64,000 nt of DNA from Chaetorhynchus papuensis. Taxonomy: Eukaryota; Chordata; Aves; Passeriformes; Rhipiduridae. The DNA lies in assembly GCA_013396525.1 (NCBI GenBank), contig VWYX01001295.1, positions 124,001 to 188,000 of the forward strand, in the 5' to 3' direction. A program made the translations under genes and the position numbers. Each line of letters starts with the position of its first letter. Positions within the stretch are counted from its first letter, which is position 1. Shown piece by piece: positions 12,200 through 24,700 of this stretch. The notes under the pieces are model-generated. The model was not told the origin of the DNA and did not search any database. It was given only the letters and a program-made list of their open reading frames with translations.

Positions 12200-12620
12200 G
12201 GCTGGGGCCCGCCCGGTGCTGCTGCTGCTGCTGCCGCCGCCACCTCCGCGGGCCTGCGAGACAAGACGAGAGGCCGCCCCGTCACCGCAGGCGCGGCCGC
12301 CGCCTCCGAGGAGGGGAGCGGCCGGAGGGAGGCCGCGCTCTCTCCCCGAGGCCCGGCTGGCCGCCACCCCCCGCCCGCTGCCGTGGAAGAGCCGTTCCCA
12401 GCCGCCCCGGGAAGGGCGCGCGGCTGGGCCGAGACCACCGCGCACCGGGAGGGGGGTGCGGGGGGCTGCCCTGCCCGCCCCGCCGTACCTGTCCGCGCCC
12501 CCGGCGCGCCCCGCACGGCTCCGCCGCCGCTTCCCCTTGGAGCCGCTGTCACATGAGCGACGGCACCGCCCTCTCGGCCCCGGAACCGCTTCCCCGCCGC
12601 CTCCGCCCCGCTCCGCCCCG
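11930..12620. promoter_or_regulatory. LAMTOR3: CpG island / promoter of LAMTOR3
   Basis: A very GC- and CpG-rich block covers LAMTOR3 exons 1-2 and the upstream sequence, with no TATA box in the expected place, as usual for a housekeeping promoter. A GCA/GCC trinucleotide run lies in the 5' leader (about 12217-12240). One undetermined base (N) is present at 12094. The long open frames on both strands here result from the lack of AT-rich stop codons. Confidence 0.8.
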
Positions 12621-13013
12621 GCAGCAAAACAAACCAAAACCAAAACAAACCATAGCGTTTCAGTTAAAGAAAAACAACAACAAAAAAGAAACGTGTGTTT
12701 CTGCCGAGTAGAGTCACTGCCATTTTTACTCTTCCAGTGTTGCCTATTTCCCCTACTTTTGGATCTAGTCCATCAAATGACGGACCCACAGGCTAATAAT
12801 GTAACAGCTAACGTGAAGAAATAAAATAGATTAATTTAGTAGATGCCTACAGTGTAACAATGGTAACTGCATATCTTGTCTTTAAAGTCTTGTATCAGAA
12901 TGCAGGACCCTCGTGGTAGATCTAAAAAAGCCCCAACATGTTTGTTACATGTTATATACATCAGCATGTAACAATGCTTTTTCTCTAAAAAAAGAGAGCT
13001 GCTACAGGCCAAG

Positions 13014-13935
13014 CACAGAATCACAAAATCAATTAGGTTGGAAAAGACCTCCCAGAACATTGAGTCCAACCTATGACTGAACACCACCATGTTAACCAGA
13101 CCATGGCACTGAGTGCCACATCCAGTCTTTCCTCAAATACCTCCAGCAACAGTGATTCCATCACTTAACTGGGCAGCCCGTTCCAATATGTAATCACCCT
13201 TTCTGTGAAGGATTTCTTGCTAATGTCCAACCTGAACCTCCCCTGGCACAGCTTGAGGCCATTTCCTCTCATCCTGTCACCGGTCACCTGGGAGAAGAAG
13301 CCAACCCCCACCTGGCTACACCCTCCTGTCAGGGAGCTGGAGAGCAGTAAGGTGCCCCCTGAGCCTCCTTTTCTCCAGGCTGAACACCCCCAGCTCCCTC
13401 AGCCGCTCCTCACAGGACTTGTGCTCCAGACCCTTCCCTGGCTCTGTTGCCCTTCTCCTCACTCACTCCTGTACCTCAGTGTCTTGTAGTGAGAGGCCAG
13501 AACTGGACACAGCCCTTGAGGTGTGGCCTCACCAGTGCCGAGTACAGGGGCACAATCCCTGCCCTGGTCCTACTGGCCACAACATTTAAATGTTCAGCCA
13601 CCACTGACCAGCACCCCAGGTCCTTTTCCACTGGGCAGCTTCCAGTGGGCACTCTGCCCCAGCCTGTGGCACTGCCTGAGGTTGCTGTGACCCAAGGACA
13701 GGACTCGGCCCTCAGCCTTGTTGAACCTCATCCCGTTGGTCTCAGCCCATTGATCCATCCCATCCAGATCCCCTGCAGAGCCTTACTGCCCTCCAGCAGA
13801 TCAAAAGTGCCACCCAACTTGGTGTCATCCATGAATTTACTGAGGGTAGACTTAATTCCCTCATCCAGATCATCAGATACTGACCAGGACTGGGCCCAAT
13901 ACCAAGCCCAGGGAACACCACTGGGGGCTAGAGCA
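13014..13935 (-). repeat. CR1 LINE, about 0.9 kb
   Basis: It starts CAGAATCACAAAATCAATTA GGTTGGAAAAGACC, the reverse-complement CR1 3' end, and runs through segments such as GTGACAGGATGAGAGGAAAT (on the minus strand) to the region that reads as decayed reverse-transcriptase coding sequence. It is the longest CR1 copy in the window, with multiple frame breaks. Confidence 0.9.
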
Positions 13936-14696
13936 TTGTTGATACCTGAAGATTTTGCTTAAATGCCAGTATTAAAATTTTTAAAAGTGTAAATTAAAAT
14001 AGTAATAAATATATATATATTCACTTGGAAATTGCTAATATTTCTGAACATATAGGTCCAGTGAAGTTTCCAAAAAGCCCAAAACAGAGATAAGCCACTT
14101 CTTGCAAGTAACAGAAGGTCATTCAAAAGAACAAATTTATTTGAATACTGAGAATCCATACCTCCTTCTTAATCCAAGCCATGCACACACAGCAATTTGG
14201 TAAGGACTTGGTCATATTAGAGAGATACTTAAAAGAGAACCCCATAAAATTATCATGTGTGAGCTTCTGGTAGTATTTTGAAAATGCTACCTGGGACAAC
14301 CTTGGTCTCCTCATTTATTAAAATATTCCCTACTATACACTAAAAATATATAAAAATGCAACTTTTTTTTTATTGTTTGCAGGCATGATGCTCAGTGATC
14401 GATTTTACTTATTTCCCTGTAACATTTTAAATAAAAGCTATGCAAAAGCATCTATGAGATGGCTCCTGTATTGTTATTAATGGGAATTTATTCCTCTGTC
14501 CCAATGACAGTCTTTCTATCCATGGAATAAACCAGTACTGAAGGGAGAAATGTATTCTCCATGAAGGATAATGTCATCACTAATGTACGCCACAGAGTGT
14601 TTTAGTATTATTTCTAAAAATGTGGAGAAGCCCAATACTCAAACCTAATTCCTGCCAAACTGAGAAGTATGGGAAGTATAGTTTATAATGGTGTCC

Positions 14697-15265
14697 TGCT
14701 TTCAGCTGGGATAGGGGAGTTAATTTTGTTCTTGGTTACTGGAACAGTGCTGTGCTTTGGATTCAGTGTGAGAATAATGTTGGTAACACACTGATACTTT
14801 GGTTGGTGCTGAGCAGTGCTTACCCTAAATCCAGGATTTTTCAGTTTCTCACACTCTGGCAGTGAGCAGGTGCACAAGAAGCTGGGAGGGAGCACGGCCA
14901 GGACGGCAGACCCAAATTTGCCAAAGGGATATTCCATGCCTTGGAGCATCATGGTCAGTGTATACACTGGAGAGGTTGGTCAGGAGCTGCTAATTGCTCG
15001 TCAGGGATGGGCTGGGCATTGGTCAGAGAGTGATGAGCAGTTGTATTGGGCACTGCTTCTGTTTCTTGGGGTTTATTCCTCTCTCTTGTTGTCTCCCCTT
15101 TTCACTGCTATTGATTATTGATGTTTGATTTTGTTTCAATGATTAAAGCGCTGTCATCTCGACCCACAGGTTTTACCTGAGCTCGATTCTCCTCCCCCTC
15201 GTGCTGTGGGGGTGTGAGCAGGTGGCTGCACAGTGCTTAGCTCATGGCCGAGGCCAAACCATAAC
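14697..15265 (+). mobile_element. Solo LTR of an avian endogenous retrovirus (ERVL-like)
   Basis: The element starts TGTCCTGCTTTCAGCTGGGA and ends AAACCATAACA, the TG...CA termini of an LTR. It is flanked on both sides by AATGG, a 5-bp target-site duplication, which supports insertion by a retroviral integrase and favours a class III (ERVL) origin. No gag, pol or env sequence is adjacent, so this is a solo LTR left by recombination between two LTRs. A minus-oriented relative lies at about 58627-59176. The 101-codon open frame inside is LTR sequence, not a gene. Family name not assigned. Confidence 0.8.
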
Positions 15266-18200
15266 AAATGGCCTATTTCTTTCCTGTATTTATTACATTA
15301 CGTTCCATGTAAGTAAGTTAGAGCTTCAGGAATTTATTTAATATTACCTGCTTTTTTTAAAAAACAAAATGCTATTACTATTACACTTCTCTTTGACAGA
15401 GCTACAAGAAGTCAGAAGAACAACTGCTTAAGGATGAATGAAATTTTTGAACAAACAACCTTAAAAGATATTCTTGCTCTCCCATTTTAATCCTTTTACA
15501 GCATTTGTTACAAAATTATATTAAAAATATTTATAATTTAAAGTTGCCTCTGCTGTCTATTTAAATGCATCTGTTATATTTTCAGTGCTGTAATGTTCTA
15601 CCATTTCTTGGAAACTTGTAAAAGAATAAAGACCATTTAAAAAAAGGTAAAAAATTCCAATTTAGACTTGTCTTACCCAAACAGAGAACTTGCAGGGAAA
15701 TGTTCATCAGAGTGAACACTGAACTTGCTTGTGACTCAGGATGCTCCATAAATAGAACACATACTGATGTTATATTTCAGCAGATGCAAATCATCTCCTT
15801 TTTTCATTAGGCTATGTCAGAGTCATGCCAAGATTTTTCACTTTTTGCACGGCTTTTCTGCCTGCCCTTGTAAAGGAAAAAACCAAGAACCCATGCTTGT
15901 GCTATCTTTAATTCTACATTAAATGAAAGGTAATGACTAAGTAAAAACAGTAAGGAGCAGGTAGCTAAAATGTTGAGAGATTTTTAGTCAGGCTGTTCAA
16001 AATCAGTTTTGTTTTTCCCCTTTTCTTTCCACTATCTTATTTTAATGAGAACTTTGCCTTCTGAAGAAAGGTCATCTGAAAAGATTTAAGTACTCCACCC
16101 TCTTCAATTTGCGTTTTGCTCATGAGAAAATTAATTCTGAACTTTCCAGCAGATTCCTTCAACAAATCCAGGGAAGATACTGACATTTCTGAAGAAAAAT
16201 ACCCTTCAGACTTGAGGGAAAAAAGCAACAATCATGAGGAGAGAAACACCCACTTGAAATATTAAAAGAATGTTTGCAGGGCATATTTAGAGCAGCTTAA
16301 TCTTTAAGCTATAGGAAATCACAGCATCCTTTTGCACACTACTACATTTTTCAAAGTGTGCAACTATTTAATCCGTTAAATACTAAGTAGCATACTTCCA
16401 CCAGTATAAACATATTATTTCCTTCTCAGAAAGTGCCAGTTGCAATAGGTAGTCAAATAAAATGTAGCACTCTAGGTGTCACTTTTAAACTCCTGGGATG
16501 TTTGTGTTGCCACAGGGCACAGCCACCCCATTACTCCAGTTTGCAGAGGAACCGATAGCAATCGAACCACGCTGACACAGCTCTGCATCCCTCCATTTCT
16601 CTACTTCTCACCTGCAGCAGAAGAGGCTGCAGGGCACACACAGCCCATAGGATTATTATAGGCAGCTTTGCTAAGACCATCTGTTCACTCTGACTTCACA
16701 GCTCCAATATTTGATAAATGTGTTATATATCCTCCTTCCTGTTAACTAAAAGATCCCTTGCAAGCTCAGACTCGTTTGTAAACAGGAAGGCCCAAGTACT
16801 TGTTAAAGCCTTTGGAACAATTTTCTTCTATTAAGAAGACACAAAAGTACCAGGATGCACTTTGATAGTTGGTTTTCATTAATATAATTACAATACATTC
16901 TGGACAGTTACAAAATCTGGGGAATCACGTTTTCTCCAGAGATTTTGATTGCATATTTCAAACAATTGGATGCCTTTCCATTACGTCTGAACCCTTTTAC
17001 TGTAGTCTTAGTAAGGACATTCAGTACAGCAACCCTTTTTTTGTTGTTGTTTCAGCAACTTTTAGTTCTGTTTTGTGCCTCAGGCTTTTATGTCCACCTT
17101 GAATGCTGGTTTAGCTGCTAGGTCAAAAGCCTGCAGCCAGTCTCATGTTACACCAATTCAAGAGAAGACATTTCCATTGGGACAGTTTAGAAAAGGGATA
17201 TATGCAAAATGTTTTCTGGAGCAATAGCATTTAGCATATTTGTAAAGTCATATCCTGCTCTAGATCAGAAGGAACTGCAATGAAGTCAGACAAAGTATTT
17301 AAATTTTCAATTTAGGAGAAATATTTGGCTCCACATAAACTGATAGCATTGTTCAAAGATAGCAGTTTTCTCAAACAAAATATATTGCCCATAATACAAG
17401 CTATCTGGCATTCTCAAATACAAGAAACATTCCCCTGCATACCACTGTTAAAATGTAAAAAACATCAGCTACTGAACCTAAAAACATTTGTAACACACTT
17501 TGATAAACTTTAAGTACATTGTACTTAGCTGCTTCAGAACACCTCTTTGCATCAGCAGGTGTGGCTACATATAGTTTCCATTTCCAGGCCACTGAGTTAC
17601 ATGATCTTCTATGTAGGAGCCAAACAGTAGGCTTGCTCACTTCTAGGAAGCCAGTCCAGCTACATTCTGGTCCCAAAATGCATACCCTACCTCTTCTGAC
17701 AAGTGATAGGGCTCTGACCATAGGAACACACTGCAAAGCAGCAAAGCATTTAAATAGTTGGCAAAAGGGTTGAAAGGCACATAGCTTGTCCTTAGCAAAA
17801 TTTCCCTGTTCCACTTGCGGTGCCCATTGAGGAATCACTGTTGGGACCTAGCTTGAAATAAAAAAAGTAGTAAGAAAATGGAAGCCTGCCAGGAAAAAAA
17901 ATTAGGTTGCCTTTTTTTGTGTGTGTTAAGATTTTGGTGTTGCATGTTTTCCTCTACCTTTCCAGTGAAAATTAAGGAAGTTATGGATGCATGTTAACCA
18001 TATGTATGGACTTACTACTACTGGAATACCAAATGGTAGAGCTGCTGTCAACTGTTGCAAGTACTAAAAGCAATGTTTATAATGGTCTGTACAGCATTTG
18101 CAAATATTTACTTTGAAAAGAGATTAGTGTAGTTCTTATTTTTCTCAGCATTGCTTAGAAATGCTAAAAAACTACAACAGCTAAACTGCTACTCTACACC

Positions 18201-18375
18201 AGATCAATATACCCCAACAGATATTTAGGAATATATGCCATTATATTTAAAAATACCAAGTTCCTCTAAGCGGTAAACCTAGAAGATTTTACATAGAGTT
18301 AGAGATAAAATATTAAAAATTATTGTTTCAACTCCACACACTTGACATCTGAATAGGAGTGATGTAATCATACTA

Positions 18376-18381
18376 TTTATT
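18376..18381 (-). terminator. DNAJB14: Candidate proximal poly(A) signal of DNAJB14
   Basis: TTTATT on the plus strand reads AATAAA on the minus strand, about 415 nt after the DNAJB14 stop. Mammalian DNAJB14 has a long 3'UTR, so more distal sites (for example 14136-14141) may also be used. Confidence 0.35.
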
Positions 18382-18794
18382 CCATCAGTGAGACAAAATG
18401 TAGTATGGAACTAAATTTCTGAGATTTTTAAATAGAAAGTCATTTAACTCGTATATACACAAAGTGTTCTTTCCACAGATATTTACATGGCAAATATGTT
18501 AGAGGAGAACCACTATGACTAAGTCTCTACAAGTATAGCATCCTTTCTGAGCTATTCTCTCTGCTGAAAGAATTCACAGAAGCTTTGAAGTAAAATCTAG
18601 ACAATTAAAGTTACCTATATTTCACAGTAGGTAAAGAAGCCGTTAAATGATATTTCAGCATAAGGTTTCTGGAAACAGCTACACAGTAGAGTTTTACATC
18701 CACCCTCTTTTCCAGCATTCATGGTGAAACTAAATCTCTTCTCAATTTACAGGAGAGATAACAGCATACATAAGATGCGGAGTGTAACTGTAGC

Positions 18795-21700
18795 TCATCC
18801 TCCTCGGTAGAGGCTGGTCAGCCGTTCCAGCTCTTTGCAGTTCTCCATGGACATGGACTCTGCTTTCTTTCGGAGGCGGTCATCTCGATATACTTTTGCT
18901 GCATAAAGTAAGTCTGTTTCTTTAAGGAGAAAAGAGAAAAGATTTTTCTGGTTACAAACTGAATACTTGGCACATGACACTGAGTAGTACAAAACACCTC
19001 AGGTTTAATCCTTGCCCTTTTTTCCTTCTCTCTATTCAAACTTCCCTCAGACACCACCTAAACAGCACTGCTACAGTTTTCCTTTGCTGGATCTTTGTAA
19101 CAATTTCATCTTTTTGAGCAGGCAAAGCTGTATCAGCCTTCTAGCTCCCTCAGAGTTCCTACAGCAGGATCTGATGGAAAAGAAAAAACTCCACCCTACA
19201 CCACAAAAACCCCCAGCAACAACAAAACAACAAAAAATCTCATAGTACTTCTGTCAGACCTCATTAAACATCACAAATATAGGCCACTCTCAGTGATCTT
19301 GCATATTATTGATAGCTCTAGCATCTTGTCTGTGCCCCAAAAAATCCAATCTGAATGTTAAGCCCTTTACTTCAACTGATGCTGATTCAGACTGTCAGTC
19401 TTCAGAGCTATTAATAATTAAGTGCTCTCTGTATTATACTGGTGCTCAACAGCTCCATTGCTGAGCATTTTAATTCTGTAAAATCTTTTTTGTCACTTCG
19501 ACTCAAAATGCAAGACATTCTTAAACATCAATCAACCCTGAATAGATTTTAACTGTCAAGGAGATTTAACACACAACAGGTATTTTAAACCCGTAAAACC
19601 ACAAAATCAGCTGTTTCTATAAACATAAAAAAAAAAACATTAGGGGTCTCTTACTCAAAATCAGTTTGGGTAATTTTCACAACCTGATAGTTACAAGTGG
19701 CAAACAACCGGACTGCAGAGACTAAAGCTGGGCAGGAACATGTGATCTGCCTCAGAGAACTGCATTCTATTTGCTTCTGGTCAGTTTACTGCCAGTTCAT
19801 GAATGAATTATTTTTCCAGTAAGCTATGACTGAAATTTACCACCTGGAAAGTTAAAACCATCTGGTTTCAACATTGATGTAATTTTAGCAGCGCTCCTCT
19901 CACAGAGCTCACAAAATGGTCACAGGTAACAGAATAACTGGTTAAAATTGATGCTGATTTAGAAAAGGCTGGTGCTCTTCAGTATTCTTATGCTTTAACA
20001 CTGAATTCTAGGTTTCTGAAAAGAAGTAACTCATCATAATCATACTAGATTGGAGAAACAGATGGCAAACTAAACCCCCTTGTTTTACAGGAAGTGCTGC
20101 CTGTCCTTGGTTGCGTGGAAAAGCAGTGTTTGTACATACTGTGGTCCAAGGCAGATTATTTTTTCATCTCTCTGGAAACACCTATGTTAGCTTCTGGTTT
20201 ATTTATTTATTTATTTATTTATATAAAAGCAGCTAGGGAAATGAGCTATTGCCACGAGAAAGTAAATGTGGAAGACATTAGAATTCTTAGAAATCACTGT
20301 AAGTTAAGGACAAAAGCTTTGTCGTTATCAGTTTAGCATAGTCTTCAATTTTCTGAGAAATGGTGACAGATAATAAAGCAGCAGGTTAAAATTGCTGATA
20401 ATTTACAAATGGTTGTTAAGTCACTGAGTAAAATTCAAAAACTAAGTGACACTGGGGACAGTTTCAAACTGAGAAACAGCAGGGGACCTTACACTTACTT
20501 TTGCATTGAGATATTGTAATAATACAAGCACTTCCTTCTTGCCTGAGGCAATTTATTTTTATAATAGCTCATGATTTCATGAAATTATACATATTACCAA
20601 ACTTACTTTGTTGCCTCTCCTTCCAACAGTTATTACGAATGTTGGACACATAATCCTCTTCCACACTCTTTTCCACCTTCTGTAATGACACTCCTTTGTA
20701 TTCATTTCTAAAGTCCTTGTTGACATAATAAATGACACCCAAGTTTTCTGTTTGCATTTTTATGGTCTGCCCTGTACTTCTGCAAAAAATGAGGTGGGGG
20801 GAGAGAGAGACTAAGTATTAATTTGATTTTTTTTTTCCACCACAAATAGACTATAAAAAAATACTGCCATTACAGAATAATACCAGCACATTACTGAATT
20901 TGCCATTTTGAGACAAATAATGAAAGGAATGGCTCTATAATCTGCTAGAGAATAAAATTACTGCATTTACCTGATCATTAAACTTCTGGTGCTTAAACAC
21001 TTGGTCTCAAAAAAAATCCACTTTACTAAGACATTTATTTCATACCTCTTTAGGCAAATATAAGTTTTAATAATAGAAAATTACATTCAAACTCAATAGA
21101 GAGAGAAACAGGTCACTATTCTGCAGCAACCCAGTACAGGCATCTCCACTCTAAAGTGTTTGCTGCCAGCCCTGATAAATTAATTTTCCTGCTGGCATTC
21201 TGCAGATTGAAAATCAAAGATTGGATACAAACATTTTGGCAGAGAAGCATTTCTAAGCATCACAACAGCTTAGTTGCAAAAGGGAAAAACATCCTACTCC
21301 AGAAACAGAGAACTCTGAAAAACAGGAGAAAAGAAACCTTTCTGTTGTGGGGCTGAAAGCTCTGCAAGGAACTGAAGGACCTTTAAAAAAAAAGGACCTT
21401 TAAAACCACTGTGGTGAGTGGGCTAAGTCTACCAGCTAGCTGCACACTTGATTCAAATTATTTATTTCTCACAAGAAAAAAAGGTTCAAATATCCTACTG
21501 TACAAAACAGGTAAGTTTCACAAGTAGAATTCTTCACAAGAGAATGAAACTTTACCATTCCTTAAAATGAAGCAACGCGCAGACAATCCTCCCAGCCCTC
21601 ATCAAGTTTAACACTTAAATAAGGATGAGAAAGTCGCTTTCAAGTTCTTCACTTACTACAAACACAGATTACCCCTAAAAGAGTAATGAGCCTTAGCAGA

Positions 21701-24700
21701 TTTCAGGTTTTGATTAAGTATGTTGGAGATGCAAACACCTCTGCAACATGCTCTGTTGCATGGACCCACTGCCTTGTACTAGACCTTGTGAACTCCAGGT
21801 ACTGCTGGCCTCTTCCCTCCAAAACATTCTCACAGCGTGTTCCTTGCACCGAAATTTTACGTTTTGTAGTTTTGTTCTACTTCATCAACACCTTCCCTCC
21901 CTTTGTTCACTGAGGGAAATCAAAGAACAACCCATGGAAGACTCTCTAAAATGCTTCTAAGTGGGAGAGGGTGATTACAATACCTTCCCCTCTGCTTTAA
22001 GGTAAGGTAATTAAGCATTACTTACGATCTTGGGTATAAGGCGTAAGGAGGGTTAGATACCATCAACTGGCTCAACAAGGAGACAAAGATCAGCACAATA
22101 ATAGGCATCAGCTGAATGACCATAGAGAAACCTCCCTAAGGAACAAAACAGATGCAGGTATTTCATAAATCATCAAGCAAACAGGTAAATTTGACAAGAT
22201 TTAATGCTAAGCGTGACTTTTTGCTTTAAGCCTCAAAAGCTGCTAGGAAAACAGTAACTGCAAACACTGTGGTATTACCTGAACTTTCAGAGGCATTCAC
22301 AATATTCTCAGAGTGCTCAAGCTGCAAGAATTCATGGGTTAGCACGTACACGCAAGCAACTACCAAATAAAAGCTGGATTCAGCCACGTTGTATGCCATG
22401 ATTTGGTCTCATCTATACAGTGATATGTGATTATACAGTGATATGTGATTATACAGTGATATGTGATTATACAGGACTAGAGATAATTCATGTAGGTGAA
22501 TATTGAGCCATAAATTCAATTCTTACCCTTGGCCCAAATAAACTTTTAAATGCATACATGGATTAGTGGCCAGAATTAGTGGCGTATTCAGGTTAAAAAT
22601 ACCAGTCACCAGTGAGAGAGTGACATACAAGTTTACAAAACCAGGCCATTACCTTCTCATTTGCATGCCTATTTACCAGTCAGTAAGCCAACCACACACT
22701 GAAATTTAAAATGCCTAACTGGCAAGTACAAATCCCCCTCTACAGTAAAGAGCTCCTGTACAATCACACCACTGAAAGCAAATTTCATAGTTTAAAGCCA
22801 ATGGTGGTTAAACTTACATCACCCCTCTCTTCCTCCCTCTCGTGCCCACTCTGACGGTGCTGGTTCGGATGGCTGTACCCAGCACGACCATTAGAAAATG
22901 AGTGTACGCTACCTGAGGAAAGAACATCCACATTTAAATCATGTACAAAAATACTATTTAGAGGTCAGTACAGAAGCAACATAAAGCACTTTACATTACT
23001 GCACGACAGCACATAAAATGACATTAAGGTATCTTACAATTTCCAAGTAGCTTAAAATAAATATTTTAAGCTCTATGATAGTAACCCCAAAGAACTGAAC
23101 TGACATTTTTGGGCTTTAGCAACACTTGGGAGAAAATAAACTGATGCAGATTGAAGAGTTGGGGTTCAAGGCCGGATGGAATAATTCTACTGTTTTATAA
23201 TGTCATAAAATCTAATGCCACTCTGGGCAGTATATCTCGACAATTACACTGACGTGTACAAATACCTGTTGGAAAGGCCCCTCCGAAAAACATGTTGAAC
23301 AGATCCTCTGGAGTAATATCTGCCTCACAACCTCTATGGAAGTTGAATCTGCCATTGCTAGGGTGATTGCAAGTTTGCTCTTCGCTGCCTGTAAGGTCAT
23401 ACTGCTTTCGTTTTTCTGGATTACTCAGCACAGCATACGCGTTTCCGATTTCTGAAGCAAGGAATAAAACACAACTCCCATAAATGCACAATAAAAGCTA
23501 TTCCAGCATTAAAGTTGCAATTTCAAAGTCAAAAATAGGCAGCAAACGATGTAATTTACTCTATGTTACAAAACAACTACAGTAGAACAAGGTCCAGAAA
23601 CATCTCTGCTTTTCTTAGAACAGCTTCCACAAAGTTTCCCACCAACACTATTCAAAGTTGAGCCTTTTATCCTGTTAAACGAGGCAGAAGGCAGGAGAGC
23701 TTTGTTTCTTTTTCTGGGGGAACACCTACACCTGTGGAAATGTTCTCTGTCACTGCAATTACAAAAAAAAAAAGCATCAAGCATTACAATGAGACTCCGA
23801 AGCTGGGTAATTGCAAAGTTCAGTTTGCTCTAGCAGCCTAGCTTAAAAAACCATCACAGACTCAGTAGGTTGTCTTTGGTTTCATTTGGTAAGTGGTCAC
23901 TGAATGCACCAGCTTCATTGTCTACAGGAGTGTGAATGTATTTTCCTTGGTGCTTCTGAAGGTGTTGTATGGATGACACGAATAACACAAAGTTTTGCAT
24001 GATGCATCATGAGGAGTACAACGTGCACGCGTGACAGCAACGTGTGTTCTCCTAGGGCTGTCAATATGACCTCAGTGTTTGGAGGGCCTGACCTGGATGC
24101 TTGTCCCTGTTCGCACCATGGCATCACAAACAAACAGCTTCAATTCTGACAGTAGAAAGGAAAAAACCTAAATAAGGTAAGCATGGAAAAAAGCAGCAAG
24201 AAAAACCACATACTCTGCTGACTTTACAAGCTTTTTTCTCACTGTGCACAGACATAATGATAATGCTCTTGCAGACTGAAGTTTCTGCTGCCACTTGATG
24301 AACTTGATCTTCACTCAGTCATATCCTCATTAAACCCCTTCTGCTTTCCTTTCTACTCTCTCCTCCAGGCCTCTCCAACAACAGGCTTCTTTTTGCAGCC
24401 AACCCTCCCAAGGCACAGGGATTATGATTTTCAGTGTTGAAAAGCCATCAGTCATCAAAAGTTCGTGAAAGGTACAACACTATAACCTCAACACAGGCAA
24501 ATAAGACTGTGGCTTTATAATTAATATTTTAAACATTATCCAATCTAAGAAAAAGTTAATGAGTTTTAGCTATGTGTCTTTTAAGATGCCCTTAGAAAAA
24601 ACCAGTACCAATTCCTTTAAGTGGAGGAGAAAACCCAAAGAAATGAAGCCTGGTATTTTTGCACTGAAAGCATGATATAAACTGACATCAAATAATGCTC

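Larger units (their letters stand above)
12650..18370. other. Intergenic LAMTOR3-DNAJB14; DNAJB14 distal 3'UTR possible
   Basis: About 5.7 kb lies between the LAMTOR3 promoter and the first candidate DNAJB14 poly(A) signal. It contains a CR1 fragment (13014-13935) and a solo LTR (14697-15265). Otherwise it is AT-rich with no recognised gene. If DNAJB14 has a long 3'UTR, as in mammals, part of this stretch would be transcribed; a further minus-strand AATAAA lies at 14136-14141. Confidence 0.5.

Noticed and set aside
11804..12824. Long overlapping open frames on both strands (up to 302 codons)
   Set aside because: They lie in the LAMTOR3 CpG island, are made mostly of Pro, Ala, Arg and Gly, contain an undetermined base, and overlap the proven LAMTOR3 exons in other frames.
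14816..15121. Open frame conserved between the two LTRs (also 58663-59061 minus)
   Set aside because: The conservation follows from near-identical LTR DNA, with no sign of codon-level constraint; LTRs of this kind do not encode a protein here.
23195..23491. 98-codon minus-strand open frame as a separate gene
   Set aside because: It is DNAJB14 coding exon 4 (23266-23451) read through into its flanking introns.
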